From: Erythrobacter longus
GTDB lineage: Bacteria; Pseudomonadota; Alphaproteobacteria; Sphingomonadales; Sphingomonadaceae
Direction: 5' to 3'
DNA length: 64,000 bases
Assembly (NCBI RefSeq): GCF_000715015.1
Contig: NZ_JMIW01000001.1
Span: 124,001 to 188,000, forward strand
The position numbers and the translations under genes are program-made. A model generated the notes under the pieces. That model searched no databases, was not told the DNA's origin, and saw only the letters and a list, made by a program, of their open reading frames with translations. The stretch's first letter is position 1. Each line of letters opens with the position of its first letter. Of this stretch, positions 17,306-26,794 are shown in pieces.

Positions 17306-20300
17306 GCGGCGCGGTCTATCCTCTTCAGGACAACCAGTTGGGCGCGGCCAACCCGCGCGATAATGTCTGGCTTTCCGCCTCTGCCGGAACGGGTAAGACA
17401 CAGGTGCTTTCCGCGCGCGTTTTGCGGATGCTTTTGACGCCGGGCGTCGATCCTTCGCAAATTCTGTGCCTGACTTTCACCAAAGCAGGCGCTGCCGAAA
17501 TGGCGACGCGGATCAATTCGGTTCTGGCGCGCTGGGTCAGGCTGGATGCGGGAACCTTGGGCAAAGAGCTCAAATATCTGGGCGCACCGATTGATCCCGA
17601 CACACAGGCCCATGCGCGCACATTGTTTGCAAGCGTGCTGGATTGCCCGGGCGGCGGTCTGAGGATCGATACAATCCACGCGTTTTCGCAATGGCTGCTG
17701 GCGAATTTCCCCGAAGAAGCAAAGCTTACCCCCGGCGCGCGGCCAATGGAAGACCGCGAGCGCGAGCTTCTGGCGCGCGAAGTTTTGGCACAGATGCTGT
17801 CCGAGGGGGATGAGGAATTTGCCGCGGCAGTGGCAAATTTTTCCAAACTCAAAGAGCCCGACAGCCTTCGCCAGTGGTTGATGCGCTGCGCCAAATCGGC
17901 CGATATGTGGGAAGGCCAGGGCGCCTGGCAAAGCCCGATGGATGCGCGGGTCCGCTCGGTTCTGGGTATTCCTGTCGATGCCGGGGATGAATGGGTTTAC
18001 GAAGGGCTTGGGCCTGATCGTTTTCCTGATGATCACGTTTTGAGGATGATCGGCCCGCTTCAGGAATGGGGCACCAAGACGGCTGATAAATGCATACCTT
18101 TTATGCAGGAGTGGCTGGGCCTCGGCCATGAAGAGCGGATCGGGGCGTATTCAGGATTTCGTGGCAAGTTGCTGCGGGCCGATGGCGAGCCTGCGCTCAA
18201 TCTGAAAAAGCCGCGTGAAACCTATCCCGGCTTTGTCGAGGGGCAAGACCTTGTCTCTCAAGCTATCAAGATGGTCGAAGAACGCCGCGCCCTCCTGAAC
18301 CTTGCGACCTTCCTCACCAGCGCGTTTGAAATGGGGCGCAAGTTTGCTCTGCGCTGGGAAAAGGCAAAGGAGCGTGAGGGCTATCTCGATTTCGACGATC
18401 TCATTCGCCGCGCTGCACAGCTGCTTGGCAATACCGATGCCTCGGCATGGATCCGCTACAAGCTTGACCGAAGCTTTGACCATATCCTGATCGATGAGGC
18501 GCAGGACACCAATGAAAGCCAATGGGATATTGTCTTTGCGCTGATCGATGATTTCTTTTCAGGCGAGGGCGCGCGCGGGGACAAGATCCGCACGATCTTC
18601 ACTGTGGGTGATTATAAGCAGGCGATTTTCGGCTTTCAGGGGACCAGTCCCGAGAATTTCGAAGCTGCCAAGCTGAAGGTCAAGGCGCGCATTGATGCGG
18701 CCAAGGCCAACGCCCACGAACTGCGTGACGAGCGCCTCCTGCCGACCTGGAATGACCTCGATCTGGGTCGCTCTTTCCGTACAGCGCTTCCCGTGCTCGA
18801 CTTCGTCAACCAGACCATGGACGCCATCGGGCATGCGGAATTCGGCCTGACAAAGCCGTCCGAACCTCACGAAGGCGATGATCGCGCTGGGCTCGTCACC
18901 CTTTGGGAGCCGGTGCGGGGCGGGGAGGAAGAAGCAGGTCACGAAGACCGCAAGCAGGATTGGCTGCCTGCCCATGACACTCAAATGGCGGAAAACATCG
19001 CAGAGCAGGTCCGCCGCTGGGTGAGCGGTGAAGAGCCCTTTGTGCTTGAAAAAGATTATGAGCGAACCGGAAAACGCCGCCATGCGCAGGCCGGCGATGT
19101 CATGGTGCTGGTCCGCAAGCGTAAGGATCTGGCGCGGCAGATCGTGGCAAAGCTGCATTCCAAAGGTGTCGCGGTGGCAGGTGTTGACCGGTTGAGGCTG
19201 GGCGAACCGCTGGCTGTCAAAGACCTGATGGCGGCTTTACGCTTTGCCTCGCAACCGCTTGATGACCTTAGCCTTGCCAATGTGCTGGTCTCGCCATTGA
19301 TCGGGTGGACGCAGGAAGAATTGCTGGAGTACGTGCCGCGCGCGCCAAAGAAGCGGCTATGGGACCATTTGCGCGTCCACGAAGCGCCGCGCGTTTTGGA
19401 GACGGCCGAAAAGCTCAAGGCGCTGCTCGCGCGAGCCGACTTCGAGACACCGCAAGACCTATTGTCATGGCTGCTCACCGGACCATGGGCCGCCCGCCGC
19501 AAGCTGGTTGCAAGGTTGGGGCGCGAGGCCAACGACCCGATTGATGAGCTGATCAACTCCGCCTTTGCCTATCAGGCCGCGCATACACCCAGCCTTGCAG
19601 GCTTTATCGAGTGGTTTGATGCAGGCACCACCGACCTGAAACGCGATGCCGACGATGCGGGCGGACAGGTGCGGGTGATGACCGTGCATGGCTCCAAGGG
19701 TTTGCAGGCTCCGATAGTGATCCTTGCCGATGCGACCGGAGATCCCGATACGAAAGGTGATTTGGAGCTGCGAGATGATCGCTTGGGCGATCAGGCGCAG
19801 GACGCTCGCAAAGTGCCGCTGCCATCGCTCAAAAAAGAAGAGCAGGTCGGGCCGGTTGAGATCGCAAGCGACGCGTCCAAAGCGGCAGCGATGCAGGAGC
19901 ATTGGCGGCTGCTTTATGTGGCTATGACGCGGGCAGAAGAGGCGCTGTTCATCGGTGGATCGCTGGGCAAACAGCGCGCGCAGAAGGGCCCCCATGAGGA
20001 CAGCTGGTATGCGCGTCTCGAACCGCTCTTCGATGATGGCCCTACCGACGCCGACGAGATTTGGGGGACGCGTCGCGAGTTTGGTAACCGCGCTGATAAT
20101 CAGGACATTTCACTTGATTCACCCGGTCACGACGAAGGCGATGCTCTGCCCCGATGGCTGACCAATCCCGTCGGCGAAGAGCCCAAGCCGCCTCGCCCGC
20201 TTGCGCCAAGTTCTGCTGGCGAAGAGCAGGGCGCTGACCCGCCGCTTGCACCAGAGATAGCAAAGGATGCCGCGCGCCGGGGAACGCTCATCCATGCGCT

Positions 20301-20805
20301 GCTTGAACGTCTGCCCGATGTGGCGCCCGATGATCGGCGCGAAGCTGCGAAACGCTGGCTTTCGAGACGGGCGCCGGACCTTGACGAAACGACGCGCGGC
20401 GAAATGCTTGAAAGCGCTCTTTCTGTCCTTAAAGAGCCCGATTTTGCTGAAATTTTCTCTGATAAAGCGCTCGCTGAAGTGCCTTTGACGGCGCAAGTTG
20501 GCGGCGTGGTGATCGCAGGGACAGCAGACCGGCTGCTGGTGACTTCTGACAGTGTCACGGTGGTTGATTTCAAGACTTCCCGGCGTCCCCCAACAGACCC
20601 AGATCACATTCCCAGGGGCACAATCAAACAGATGGCCGCCTACGCCTCAGCGCTTGAGGTGATTTATCCCGGACGAGAGATAAGGGCCGCTGTCCTTTAT
20701 ACCCACGCGCCCCAATTGTTTGAAATTGAGCGCGCAAAGCTTGACGAACACAAAAGAAGTTTGGGGGACACACAGGATAAGTTTGTGCCCCTTGACATTG
20801 AGTGA
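17302..20805 (+). CDS. addA: Double-strand break repair helicase AddA
   Basis: Superfamily 1A helicase and nuclease subunit of AddAB. The GTG at 17302 overlaps addB; the product is 1167 residues. Motifs in order are Walker A SASAGTGKTQVLSARV (about 25-40), LCLTFTKAGAAEM, the motif II HILIDEAQDTNESQW, motif III TIFTVGDYKQAIFGFQG, the later RVMTVHGSKGLQAPIVIL and LLYVAMTRAEEALF. The C-terminal nuclease has GTLIHALLERLPD, then GTADRLLVTSDSVTVVDFKTSR. Both nuclease centres of AddAB therefore look intact. Confidence 0.95.
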   Translation: MSGAVYPLQDNQLGAANPRDNVWLSASAGTGKTQVLSARVLRMLLTPGVDPSQILCLTFTKAGAAEMATRINSVLARWVRLDAGTLGKELKYLGAPIDPDTQAHARTLFASVLDCPGGGLRIDTIHAFSQWLLANFPEEAKLTPGARPMEDRERELLAREVLAQMLSEGDEEFAAAVANFSKLKEPDSLRQWLMRCAKSADMWEGQGAWQSPMDARVRSVLGIPVDAGDEWVYEGLGPDRFPDDHVLRMIGPLQEWGTKTADKCIPFMQEWLGLGHEERIGAYSGFRGKLLRADGEPALNLKKPRETYPGFVEGQDLVSQAIKMVEERRALLNLATFLTSAFEMGRKFALRWEKAKEREGYLDFDDLIRRAAQLLGNTDASAWIRYKLDRSFDHILIDEAQDTNESQWDIVFALIDDFFSGEGARGDKIRTIFTVGDYKQAIFGFQGTSPENFEAAKLKVKARIDAAKANAHELRDERLLPTWNDLDLGRSFRTALPVLDFVNQTMDAIGHAEFGLTKPSEPHEGDDRAGLVTLWEPVRGGEEEAGHEDRKQDWLPAHDTQMAENIAEQVRRWVSGEEPFVLEKDYERTGKRRHAQAGDVMVLVRKRKDLARQIVAKLHSKGVAVAGVDRLRLGEPLAVKDLMAALRFASQPLDDLSLANVLVSPLIGWTQEELLEYVPRAPKKRLWDHLRVHEAPRVLETAEKLKALLARADFETPQDLLSWLLTGPWAARRKLVARLGREANDPIDELINSAFAYQAAHTPSLAGFIEWFDAGTTDLKRDADDAGGQVRVMTVHGSKGLQAPIVILADATGDPDTKGDLELRDDRLGDQAQDARKVPLPSLKKEEQVGPVEIASDASKAAAMQEHWRLLYVAMTRAEEALFIGGSLGKQRAQKGPHEDSWYARLEPLFDDGPTDADEIWGTRREFGNRADNQDISLDSPGHDEGDALPRWLTNPVGEEPKPPRPLAPSSAGEEQGADPPLAPEIAKDAARRGTLIHALLERLPDVAPDDRREAAKRWLSRRAPDLDETTRGEMLESALSVLKEPDFAEIFSDKALAEVPLTAQVGGVVIAGTADRLLVTSDSVTVVDFKTSRRPPTDPDHIPRGTIKQMAAYASALEVIYPGREIRAAVLYTHAPQLFEIERAKLDEHKRSLGDTQDKFVPLDIE

Positions 20806-20856
20806 GGCGCGTTCACGTCCTAACTCGGGTCCAACAGCAATTAAGGAGTAGCCCCC

Positions 20857-21177
20857 ATGGCCACCGTCAATGTCACCGATGAAAGCTTCAAAGCCGATGT
20901 GCTTGAGAGCGATAAGCCTGTTCTAGTCGATTTCTGGGCCGAATGGTGCGGCCCTTGTAAGATGATCGCCCCTGCGCTTGAAGAAATCAGCGAAGAGTTG
21001 GGCGAAAGCGTCACAATCGCCAAGATGGACATTATGGAGAACACCGGGATTCCAGCGGACATGGGCGTTCAGTCGATCCCGTTGATGGTCCTGTTCAAGA
21101 ACGGTGAACCGGTGGCCCGCAAAGTGGGCGCGGCTCCTAAAAGCCAGCTTAAAGAATGGATTGAATCAGAGATTTGA
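20857..21177 (+). CDS. trxA: Thioredoxin
   Basis: 106-residue thioredoxin, the general dithiol reductant of the cytoplasm. The active site WAEWCGPCKMIAPAL has Cys31 and Cys34; the cis-Pro loop is QSIPLMVLFKNGE. Shine-Dalgarno AAGGAG lies upstream of the ATG. It follows addA by 51 bases and probably belongs to the same transcription unit, a common alphaproteobacterial arrangement. It is the last gene of the run before a strand switch. Confidence 0.97.
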   Translation: MATVNVTDESFKADVLESDKPVLVDFWAEWCGPCKMIAPALEEISEELGESVTIAKMDIMENTGIPADMGVQSIPLMVLFKNGEPVARKVGAAPKSQLKEWIESEI

Positions 21178-21247
21178 TCCGTTGATAGCCTAATCAACAG
21201 TCCACCCAACTGCGACTAAACTTACCTGCGGCTCGTTAAGTCTCGTT

Positions 21248-21269
21248 CCCCTCCCGCTTGCGGGAGGGG
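21248..21269. repeat. Short palindromic repeat/terminator between trxA and the IMPase gene
   Basis: CCCCTCCCGC, TT, GCGGGAGGGG: a 10-bp perfect stem followed by TTAGGGGTGGG. The core is nearly identical to the palindromes at 56953-57117 between gap and pgk, so it belongs to a dispersed repeat family. It may also terminate the convergent genes. Confidence 0.75.
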
Positions 21270-21283
21270 TTAGGGGTGGGACA

Positions 21284-22096
21284 TCAACCCAGCTGCCCCT
21301 GAAGCCTCTTTGCAAAAGCTTCCCATAGATCGGGGTGCGATGCGCCTAGCAAGCCTTTGCGGCTCGGTTCGTCCACGCGGTATTCGCTGCCGTCATAGCG
21401 CGCGACTTTCCCGCCTGCTTCATTTAGCCACAATGCCCCTGCGGCATGGTCCCATGGAAGCGTGCGCTGGAAGGTTGAGATGTCGTTTTCGCCAAGTGCG
21501 AGGCGCGGATATTGCTCTGCTGCACAACGCGGAATGTCGGTCAGTGCATAATGCGGCGCGATTTTTCTATCCAGCTCAGCGCGCTCTTCCTCGTTTAGAA
21601 ACAGGCGGCTGATCGCAGCAATCGGCGGTGTTTGCCCGCTTGTGCGTGCTTTAATTTTTTCGCCATTAATGAAAGCGCCTTCGCCTTTGCGCGCGTGGGC
21701 AAGGCGATCTTTGTGGGGGTCATAAAGCCAGCCTGCGAGAGTGGTTCCTGCATCGGCGAGTGCGACGATAATGCCGAAAGGCTCCTTGCCTTCGGTAAAA
21801 TTCGCGGTCCCGTCCAGCGGGTCGATGATCCAGCACGCTTCGGACAGCTTTTCGAGCACCGTTTCGTCTGCCGCGACCGCCTCTTCGCCTACCACTGCCA
21901 CATCAGGTGCAAGCCGGGTGAGAGCCTCTGTCAGGAACTGCTCCACCTCGCGGTCGACAACCGTGACAGGGTCATCGACGCCCTTCATCTCTATCTCCTC
22001 ATCGGCCAGCGCCCGAAAACGCGGCATCATGGAGCGTTCGGCAGCAAAGCGAAGGAGATCGCGGATTTCTGCGTCGAGGGGAGAAAATTCGGTCAT
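21284..22096 (-). CDS. Inositol monophosphatase family phosphatase
   Basis: 270-residue Mg-dependent sugar-phosphatase fold. The metal-binding motifs are VVGEEAVAADE and WIIDPLDGTANFTEGKEPF (DPxDGT) and the C-terminal LPWDHAAGALWLNEAGGKV (WDxAAG). The substrate could be histidinol phosphate, inositol phosphate or 3'-phosphoadenosine 5'-phosphate; the motifs do not decide. A second family member, closer to SuhB, is at 62652-63470. It begins 9 bases after the argJ stop codon on the same strand, so argJ and this gene likely form one unit. Confidence 0.88.
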   Translation of the reverse strand: MTEFSPLDAEIRDLLRFAAERSMMPRFRALADEEIEMKGVDDPVTVVDREVEQFLTEALTRLAPDVAVVGEEAVAADETVLEKLSEACWIIDPLDGTANFTEGKEPFGIIVALADAGTTLAGWLYDPHKDRLAHARKGEGAFINGEKIKARTSGQTPPIAAISRLFLNEEERAELDRKIAPHYALTDIPRCAAEQYPRLALGENDISTFQRTLPWDHAAGALWLNEAGGKVARYDGSEYRVDEPSRKGLLGASHPDLWEAFAKRLQGQLG

Positions 22097-22105
22097 AAGA
22101 GCTCT

Positions 22106-23332
22106 TTACGACCGGTAATCCGCATTGATGGAGATATAGCCGTGGGTGAGATCGCAGGTCCAAACTGTGGCAGATCCTGCACCTATTCCCAACTCTACTG
22201 CGAGGTCGATCTCTTGGCCTTTTAAGTGTTTTGCCACAGGCGTTTCGTCATAATCCTCGACCGGCAAACCATCGCGTGCTGCCCAAACGCCTCCAAAAGC
22301 AATGGAGAGCTTGTCGCGGTCCGCCGGTTCTCCTGCCTTGCCCACCGCCATGACCACGCGGCCCCAATTGGCGTCCTCGCCCGCAATCGCGGTTTTGACC
22401 AGCGGTGAGTTGGCGATCGCAAGGCCCACAGCTCTCGCGCTGTCGTCGTCCACCGCGCCCGATACCCGCACCGAGATGAATTTGGACGCGCCTTCGCCGT
22501 CGCGCACCACCAATTGGGCAAGGGTGCGGCATACATCGTTCAACGCCGCTGCAAAGGCATCTGCGCCCGGACTATCCCAACCGGTAATACGGTGATTGCC
22601 TGCTTTGCCGGTTGCGAAGGCCAAAACCGTGTCACTGGTCGAGGTGTCCCCATCAACGGTGATGCAAGAGAAAGTCCGAAGATTTGCCGCGCTCAGCATC
22701 TCTTGCAAGAATGCCGGCTCCACATCGGCATCGGTAAAGATGTACCCCAGCATGGTCGCCATATCTGGCGCAATCATGCCGGAGCCTTTTATAATGCCGC
22801 ACAATTCCACTCGCGTCTCACCTATTATGGCAGAGGCATGAGCACCCTTGTTGAAGGTGTCGGTGGTGTTGATGCTAGCGGCCGCATCCTCCCATCCGCA
22901 CGGTTCAGCGTTCAGCGCACCGGCCACGCCTTCGCGCGCTTTGTCCTTGGGTAGTGGCACGCCGATTACGCCGGTGGAGGAGACCAGGACTTCCAGCGCA
23001 CCACATCCCAGCGCGTCCGCAACCTGAGCTTGGATTGCTTCCACCGCTTCACGCCCGCGATAACCGGTGAAGGCGTTGGAATTGCCCGCATTGACGATCA
23101 ACGCGCGCGCTGTGCCGGATTTCACCTGTTCACGGCCAAGTTCCACTTCGCTTGATGCGCAGGCGCTTTGGGTGAATACGCCCGCGACGCTTGTGCCTTC
23201 GCAAAGTTCGGCAAACGTCAGGTCGCAGCGGTCCCAATTCTTATACCGCGCCCTTGCAACGCGCAGCGTAACGCCTTCGATTGGCGGCATATCAGGGAAG
23301 GGCAGGGCCAGAGGAGAGGTTTGAAGTTCCAT
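22106..23332 (-). CDS. argJ: Bifunctional glutamate N-acetyltransferase/amino-acid acetyltransferase ArgJ
   Basis: Arginine biosynthesis enzyme that moves the acetyl group from N-acetylornithine to glutamate, closing the cyclic pathway, and in many bacteria also starts it from acetyl-CoA. The precursor cleaves itself before the Thr of KGSGMIAPDMATMLGY, giving alpha and beta chains; that Thr is the nucleophile. Other family segments are IVNAGNSNAFTG, STGVIGVPLP and EDANWGRVVMAVGKAGE. I start at the ATG at 23332 (MELQTSPLALPF), giving 408 residues; the frame is open a further 36 bases upstream but those residues are not family-like. Confidence 0.96.
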   Translation of the reverse strand: MELQTSPLALPFPDMPPIEGVTLRVARARYKNWDRCDLTFAELCEGTSVAGVFTQSACASSEVELGREQVKSGTARALIVNAGNSNAFTGYRGREAVEAIQAQVADALGCGALEVLVSSTGVIGVPLPKDKAREGVAGALNAEPCGWEDAAASINTTDTFNKGAHASAIIGETRVELCGIIKGSGMIAPDMATMLGYIFTDADVEPAFLQEMLSAANLRTFSCITVDGDTSTSDTVLAFATGKAGNHRITGWDSPGADAFAAALNDVCRTLAQLVVRDGEGASKFISVRVSGAVDDDSARAVGLAIANSPLVKTAIAGEDANWGRVVMAVGKAGEPADRDKLSIAFGGVWAARDGLPVEDYDETPVAKHLKGQEIDLAVELGIGAGSATVWTCDLTHGYISINADYRS

Positions 23333-23397
23333 GCCTCGCCCCGTAAATCGGCAAGGCATGGGTTGCAATCACCTTCGCGCGAAGACAAGGCCGCATG

Positions 23398-23432
23398 TCT
23401 TACCGCTATTCTTACCGCTATGAAAAAGCGGT
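23398..23432. repeat. 12-bp tandem duplication with overlapping hairpin upstream of argJ
   Basis: TCTTACCGCTAT is repeated exactly at 23398-23409 and 23410-23421. The second copy forms a stem ACCGCT (23414-23419) with AGCGGT (23427-23432). It lies in the divergent gap 66 bases upstream of the argJ start codon, so it may be an operator or a chance duplication. Confidence 0.5.
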
Positions 23433-23583
23433 GCCGATCGCAAAGCAGATTGCCGTAATGGTCGAGTTCAGGATTGACGATATCCCCAAATGAATTTGCA
23501 GGCGCTGAGCGCTAGGCCTTTTGTAACCTTACACCAGTAGTGGACGGATCGCTTTTCAGGCATTATCTGAAGCCAAAGTAACC

Positions 23584-23859
23584 ATGCGTCATCATCTGAT
23601 CGCCCTTTTCGCCCTTTTGAGTGGCCTTGCTGCGCTTCAAGCGCCCGCCCAAGCCAATGCGCTTGAAGCGGCGGTGCATGACGCACACAGCGCGGCGCGC
23701 ACGGGCGACAATAACGCGGTCCAGGTGTCAGTTGTGGCGATGCAGTCACTGCAAAGCGCGGCCAAGCGGCCAGCGCCTGTGTTTGCAACCTTTGCTGGTC
23801 GTGTGCTCCACACATTAGCCGCGCCTGTTCTTGTGGGAAGCGACCGAGCGCTCGAATAG
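23584..23859 (+). CDS. Small secreted protein of unknown function
   Basis: 91 residues with a convincing Sec signal (MRHHLIALFALLSGLAALQAP, probable cut after AQANA) and a short Ala- and Val-rich mature part. No Cys and no known motif. The Shine-Dalgarno is weak. The region it occupies, between argJ and secA, often holds a peptidyl-prolyl isomerase in other alphaproteobacteria, and this product is not one. A hairpin at 23892-23909 follows. It could be a real small periplasmic protein or a chance frame; the signal peptide favours the former. Confidence 0.5.
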   Translation: MRHHLIALFALLSGLAALQAPAQANALEAAVHDAHSAARTGDNNAVQVSVVAMQSLQSAAKRPAPVFATFAGRVLHTLAAPVLVGSDRALE

Positions 23860-23891
23860 CGCGCGAGTAAGCCGACTTTCTCTTCCTGTGT

Positions 23892-23919
23892 GCCTGAGAA
23901 CAATCAGGCCCGCGATTTT
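23892..23919 (+). terminator. Possible weak terminator
   Basis: GCCTGA, six-base loop, TCAGGC, then CCGCGA and five T at 23915-23919. The stem is only 6 bp and the T run is displaced, so termination ahead of secA is uncertain. Confidence 0.35.
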
Positions 23920-24009
23920 TCCTAAATTCATAGAGCTTTATGACCGGCTGCGCGAGTGAACGCAGCGCTTGTGCATAAGGCGAACAATTTAAAGGCCTTG
24001 TTTAGTCCC

Positions 24010-26781
24010 ATGTTCAACAAAATCGTCAAATCGGTCTTCGGCTCATCCAACGACCGTTACATCAAACAAATCAGCAAAGTCGTCGACAAAATCAACGCGC
24101 TAGAGCCAATGATCGAAGGGCTCTCTGATGACGCCTTGAAGGCGCAAACCGCCAAGTTCCGTGAGCAGCTCGATGCCGGGACCAAGCTCGATGACCTCCT
24201 GCCAGAAGCATTTGCGACGGTGCGTGAGGCATCGAAGCGTGTGTTTGGTATGCGCCACTTTGATGTGCAGATGATTGGCGGCATCGTCCTTCAACGCGGC
24301 GAAATTGCCGAAATGCGTACCGGCGAGGGTAAGACCCTCATGGCGACGCTTGCGGTGTATCTGAATGCGCTTGACGGCAAGGGCGTGCACGTTGTCACCG
24401 TCAACGACTATCTTGCCCGGCGCGATGCGGAGTGGATGGGACAGCTTTACAGCTGGCTTGGCCTCACCGTTGGCGTGATTGTCCCCAACATGATGGAAGC
24501 GGACAAGCGCGACGCTTACAATGCCGACATCACTTACGGCACAAACAACGAGTTCGGCTTTGATTACCTGCGCGACAATATGAAGCACGAGCGCGCCCAA
24601 ATGGTGCAACGCCCGTTCAACTACGCGATTGTCGATGAGGTGGATTCGATCCTGATCGACGAGGCGCGTACGCCGCTGATCATCTCAGGCCCGACCGAGG
24701 ATAAGTCCGACCTTTATGTCAAACTCGACGAGGTCGCCAAAGAGATCCCCGAAGAGTGGTACGACAAGGACGAGAAGACCAAGAACATTCAGCTGAATGA
24801 AGACGGCCTTGATAAGGTAGAAGAACTGCTGATCGAGAAAGGCTTGCTGGAAACGGACAACCTTTATGACGTTGAGAACACGCAGGTTGTTCACCACCTC
24901 GACCAAGCTCTCAAGGCTGTCCACATGTTCAAGCGCGATGATCACTACATCGTGAAAGACAACAAGGTTGTTATCATCGACGAATTCACCGGCCGGATGA
25001 TGGACGGGCGGCGTTGGTCCAACGGTCTGCACCAGGCGGTGGAAGCCAAGGAAGGCGTCAAGATCGAGCCTGAGAACCAGACCATGGCCTCGATCACCTT
25101 CCAGAATTATTTCCGCATGTATCCAAAGCTTGCCGGGATGACCGGTACGGCGGCGACCGAAGCGGCTGAGTTCTGGGATATTTACAAGGTCAACGTCGTT
25201 GAAATCCCGACCAATCTGCCCGTTGCGCGGATTGATGAGGAAGACGAGTTCTACAAGAACACGATGGACAAGTTCCAGGCGATTGCCAAAGCGATCCGCG
25301 AAAAGAACGAAATCGGTCAGCCTATCCTTGTGGGCACGGTTTCGATTGAGAAGTCCGAGCTTCTTTCCAAATTTCTCGACGAAGAAGGTGTCCAGCACGA
25401 AGTCCTGAACGCGCGCCAGCACGAGCGTGAGGCGCATATTGTGGCGCAGGCGGGCCGCATCGGCGCGGTGACTATTGCGACCAATATGGCTGGTCGCGGG
25501 ACCGATATTCAGCTTGGCGGTAACGTCCAGTTCCGCATCGATGGTGAACTTGGCGACATGGAAGACGGCCCCGAAAAGGAGGCCGCTATCGACCGGATCA
25601 AGGCTGAGGTTGCGGAAGAACGGCAAAAAGTGCTTGATGCAGGCGGGCTCTTCGTTCTGGGAACAGAGCGCCACGAAAGCCGCCGGATCGACAACCAGCT
25701 TCGCGGTCGTTCTGGCCGTCAAGGTGACCCGGGCTTGTCGCGCTTTTACCTGTGCCTTGAAGATGACTTATTGCGGATCTTTGGCCCAGATACGCTTTTC
25801 TCCAAGATGATGAATTCCAACCTTGAAGATGGTGAGGCGATTGGGTCAAAGTGGCTTTCCAAAGCCATCGAAACCGCTCAGAAAAAGGTGGAATCGCGCA
25901 ATTACGACACGCGTAAGCAGGTCGTCCAATACGACGATGTCATGAACGACCAGCGCAAGGTCATCTACGAACAGCGCGGCGAAATCATGGAAAGCGCGAC
26001 GGTCGATGATGTCGTGCTCGATATGCGCCACGATACACTTAGCGCGATCATTTACGGCAACTGCCCCATGGGTTCATACCCGGAACAGTGGAATGTTCAG
26101 GGACTTAAAGACAAGCTCGAAGAAGTCTTTGGCATCACGCCTCCCATCGATGATTGGCTTGAAGAAGACGAGGTCGAGCAAGAGATCATCGAGGAGCGTA
26201 TCAGAGCGCAAACCGATGAGATGATGGAAACCAAGATCGCCAAGAATGATCCGGCGATCTGGCGCATGGTTGAAAAGCAAATCCTGCTGGAGCGGCTCGA
26301 CTTCCACTGGAAAGAGCACCTTGCGACCCTTGATGCACTGCGCCAGGTGATCTGGATGCGCGGCGTTGCACAAAAGCAGCCGATCAATGAGTATAAGCAA
26401 GAGGCGTTCGGCCTGTTTGAAAATATGCTTGAAACCTTGCGCGAGGACGTGACCAAGCTTCTTCTCAAATCCGAACTGCGCATGGCAGAGCCTGAGCCTC
26501 GGGCATTGCCGGACCTGCCCGAATTCCTGACCAGCCATATCGACCCGCTCACCGGGCTTGATAACTCAAACGATGGTGATGGCTCGGAAAATCGTCCTGA
26601 CCTGATCGGTTCGCTCGCGCCTTCGGCGCGCGCCGAAGCTGGCACTGGCGGGGCGGTGACCCAGAACCCCTATGCGCACATGAACCTTAGCCGCAATGCG
26701 GTTTGTCCGTGTGGTTCGGGCAAGAAGTACAAGCATTGCCACGGTGCAGCAGGCGTCCCGCCAGTCGCAGCTCCTGTCTAA
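24010..26781 (+). CDS. secA: Preprotein translocase ATPase SecA
   Basis: Motor ATPase that pushes unfolded preproteins through SecYEG. The product is 923 residues from the ATG at 24010 ([16 protein letters not shown]), the usual N-terminus; a GTG at 23956 would add 18 residues. Motifs: Walker [14 protein letters not shown] (about residue 105), [18 protein letters not shown], the [18 protein letters not shown] and [12 protein letters not shown] of the second helicase domain. The C-terminal zinc tail [17 protein letters not shown] binds SecB or ribosomes. Everything needed for activity is present. Confidence 0.98.
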   Translation: MFNKIVKSVFGSSNDRYIKQISKVVDKINALEPMIEGLSDDALKAQTAKFREQLDAGTKLDDLLPEAFATVREASKRVFGMRHFDVQMIGGIVLQRGEIAEMRTGEGKTLMATLAVYLNALDGKGVHVVTVNDYLARRDAEWMGQLYSWLGLTVGVIVPNMMEADKRDAYNADITYGTNNEFGFDYLRDNMKHERAQMVQRPFNYAIVDEVDSILIDEARTPLIISGPTEDKSDLYVKLDEVAKEIPEEWYDKDEKTKNIQLNEDGLDKVEELLIEKGLLETDNLYDVENTQVVHHLDQALKAVHMFKRDDHYIVKDNKVVIIDEFTGRMMDGRRWSNGLHQAVEAKEGVKIEPENQTMASITFQNYFRMYPKLAGMTGTAATEAAEFWDIYKVNVVEIPTNLPVARIDEEDEFYKNTMDKFQAIAKAIREKNEIGQPILVGTVSIEKSELLSKFLDEEGVQHEVLNARQHEREAHIVAQAGRIGAVTIATNMAGRGTDIQLGGNVQFRIDGELGDMEDGPEKEAAIDRIKAEVAEERQKVLDAGGLFVLGTERHESRRIDNQLRGRSGRQGDPGLSRFYLCLEDDLLRIFGPDTLFSKMMNSNLEDGEAIGSKWLSKAIETAQKKVESRNYDTRKQVVQYDDVMNDQRKVIYEQRGEIMESATVDDVVLDMRHDTLSAIIYGNCPMGSYPEQWNVQGLKDKLEEVFGITPPIDDWLEEDEVEQEIIEERIRAQTDEMMETKIAKNDPAIWRMVEKQILLERLDFHWKEHLATLDALRQVIWMRGVAQKQPINEYKQEAFGLFENMLETLREDVTKLLLKSELRMAEPEPRALPDLPEFLTSHIDPLTGLDNSNDGDGSENRPDLIGSLAPSARAEAGTGGAVTQNPYAHMNLSRNAVCPCGSGKKYKHCHGAAGVPPVAAPV

Positions 26782-26794
26782 GGCAGATTAGATC

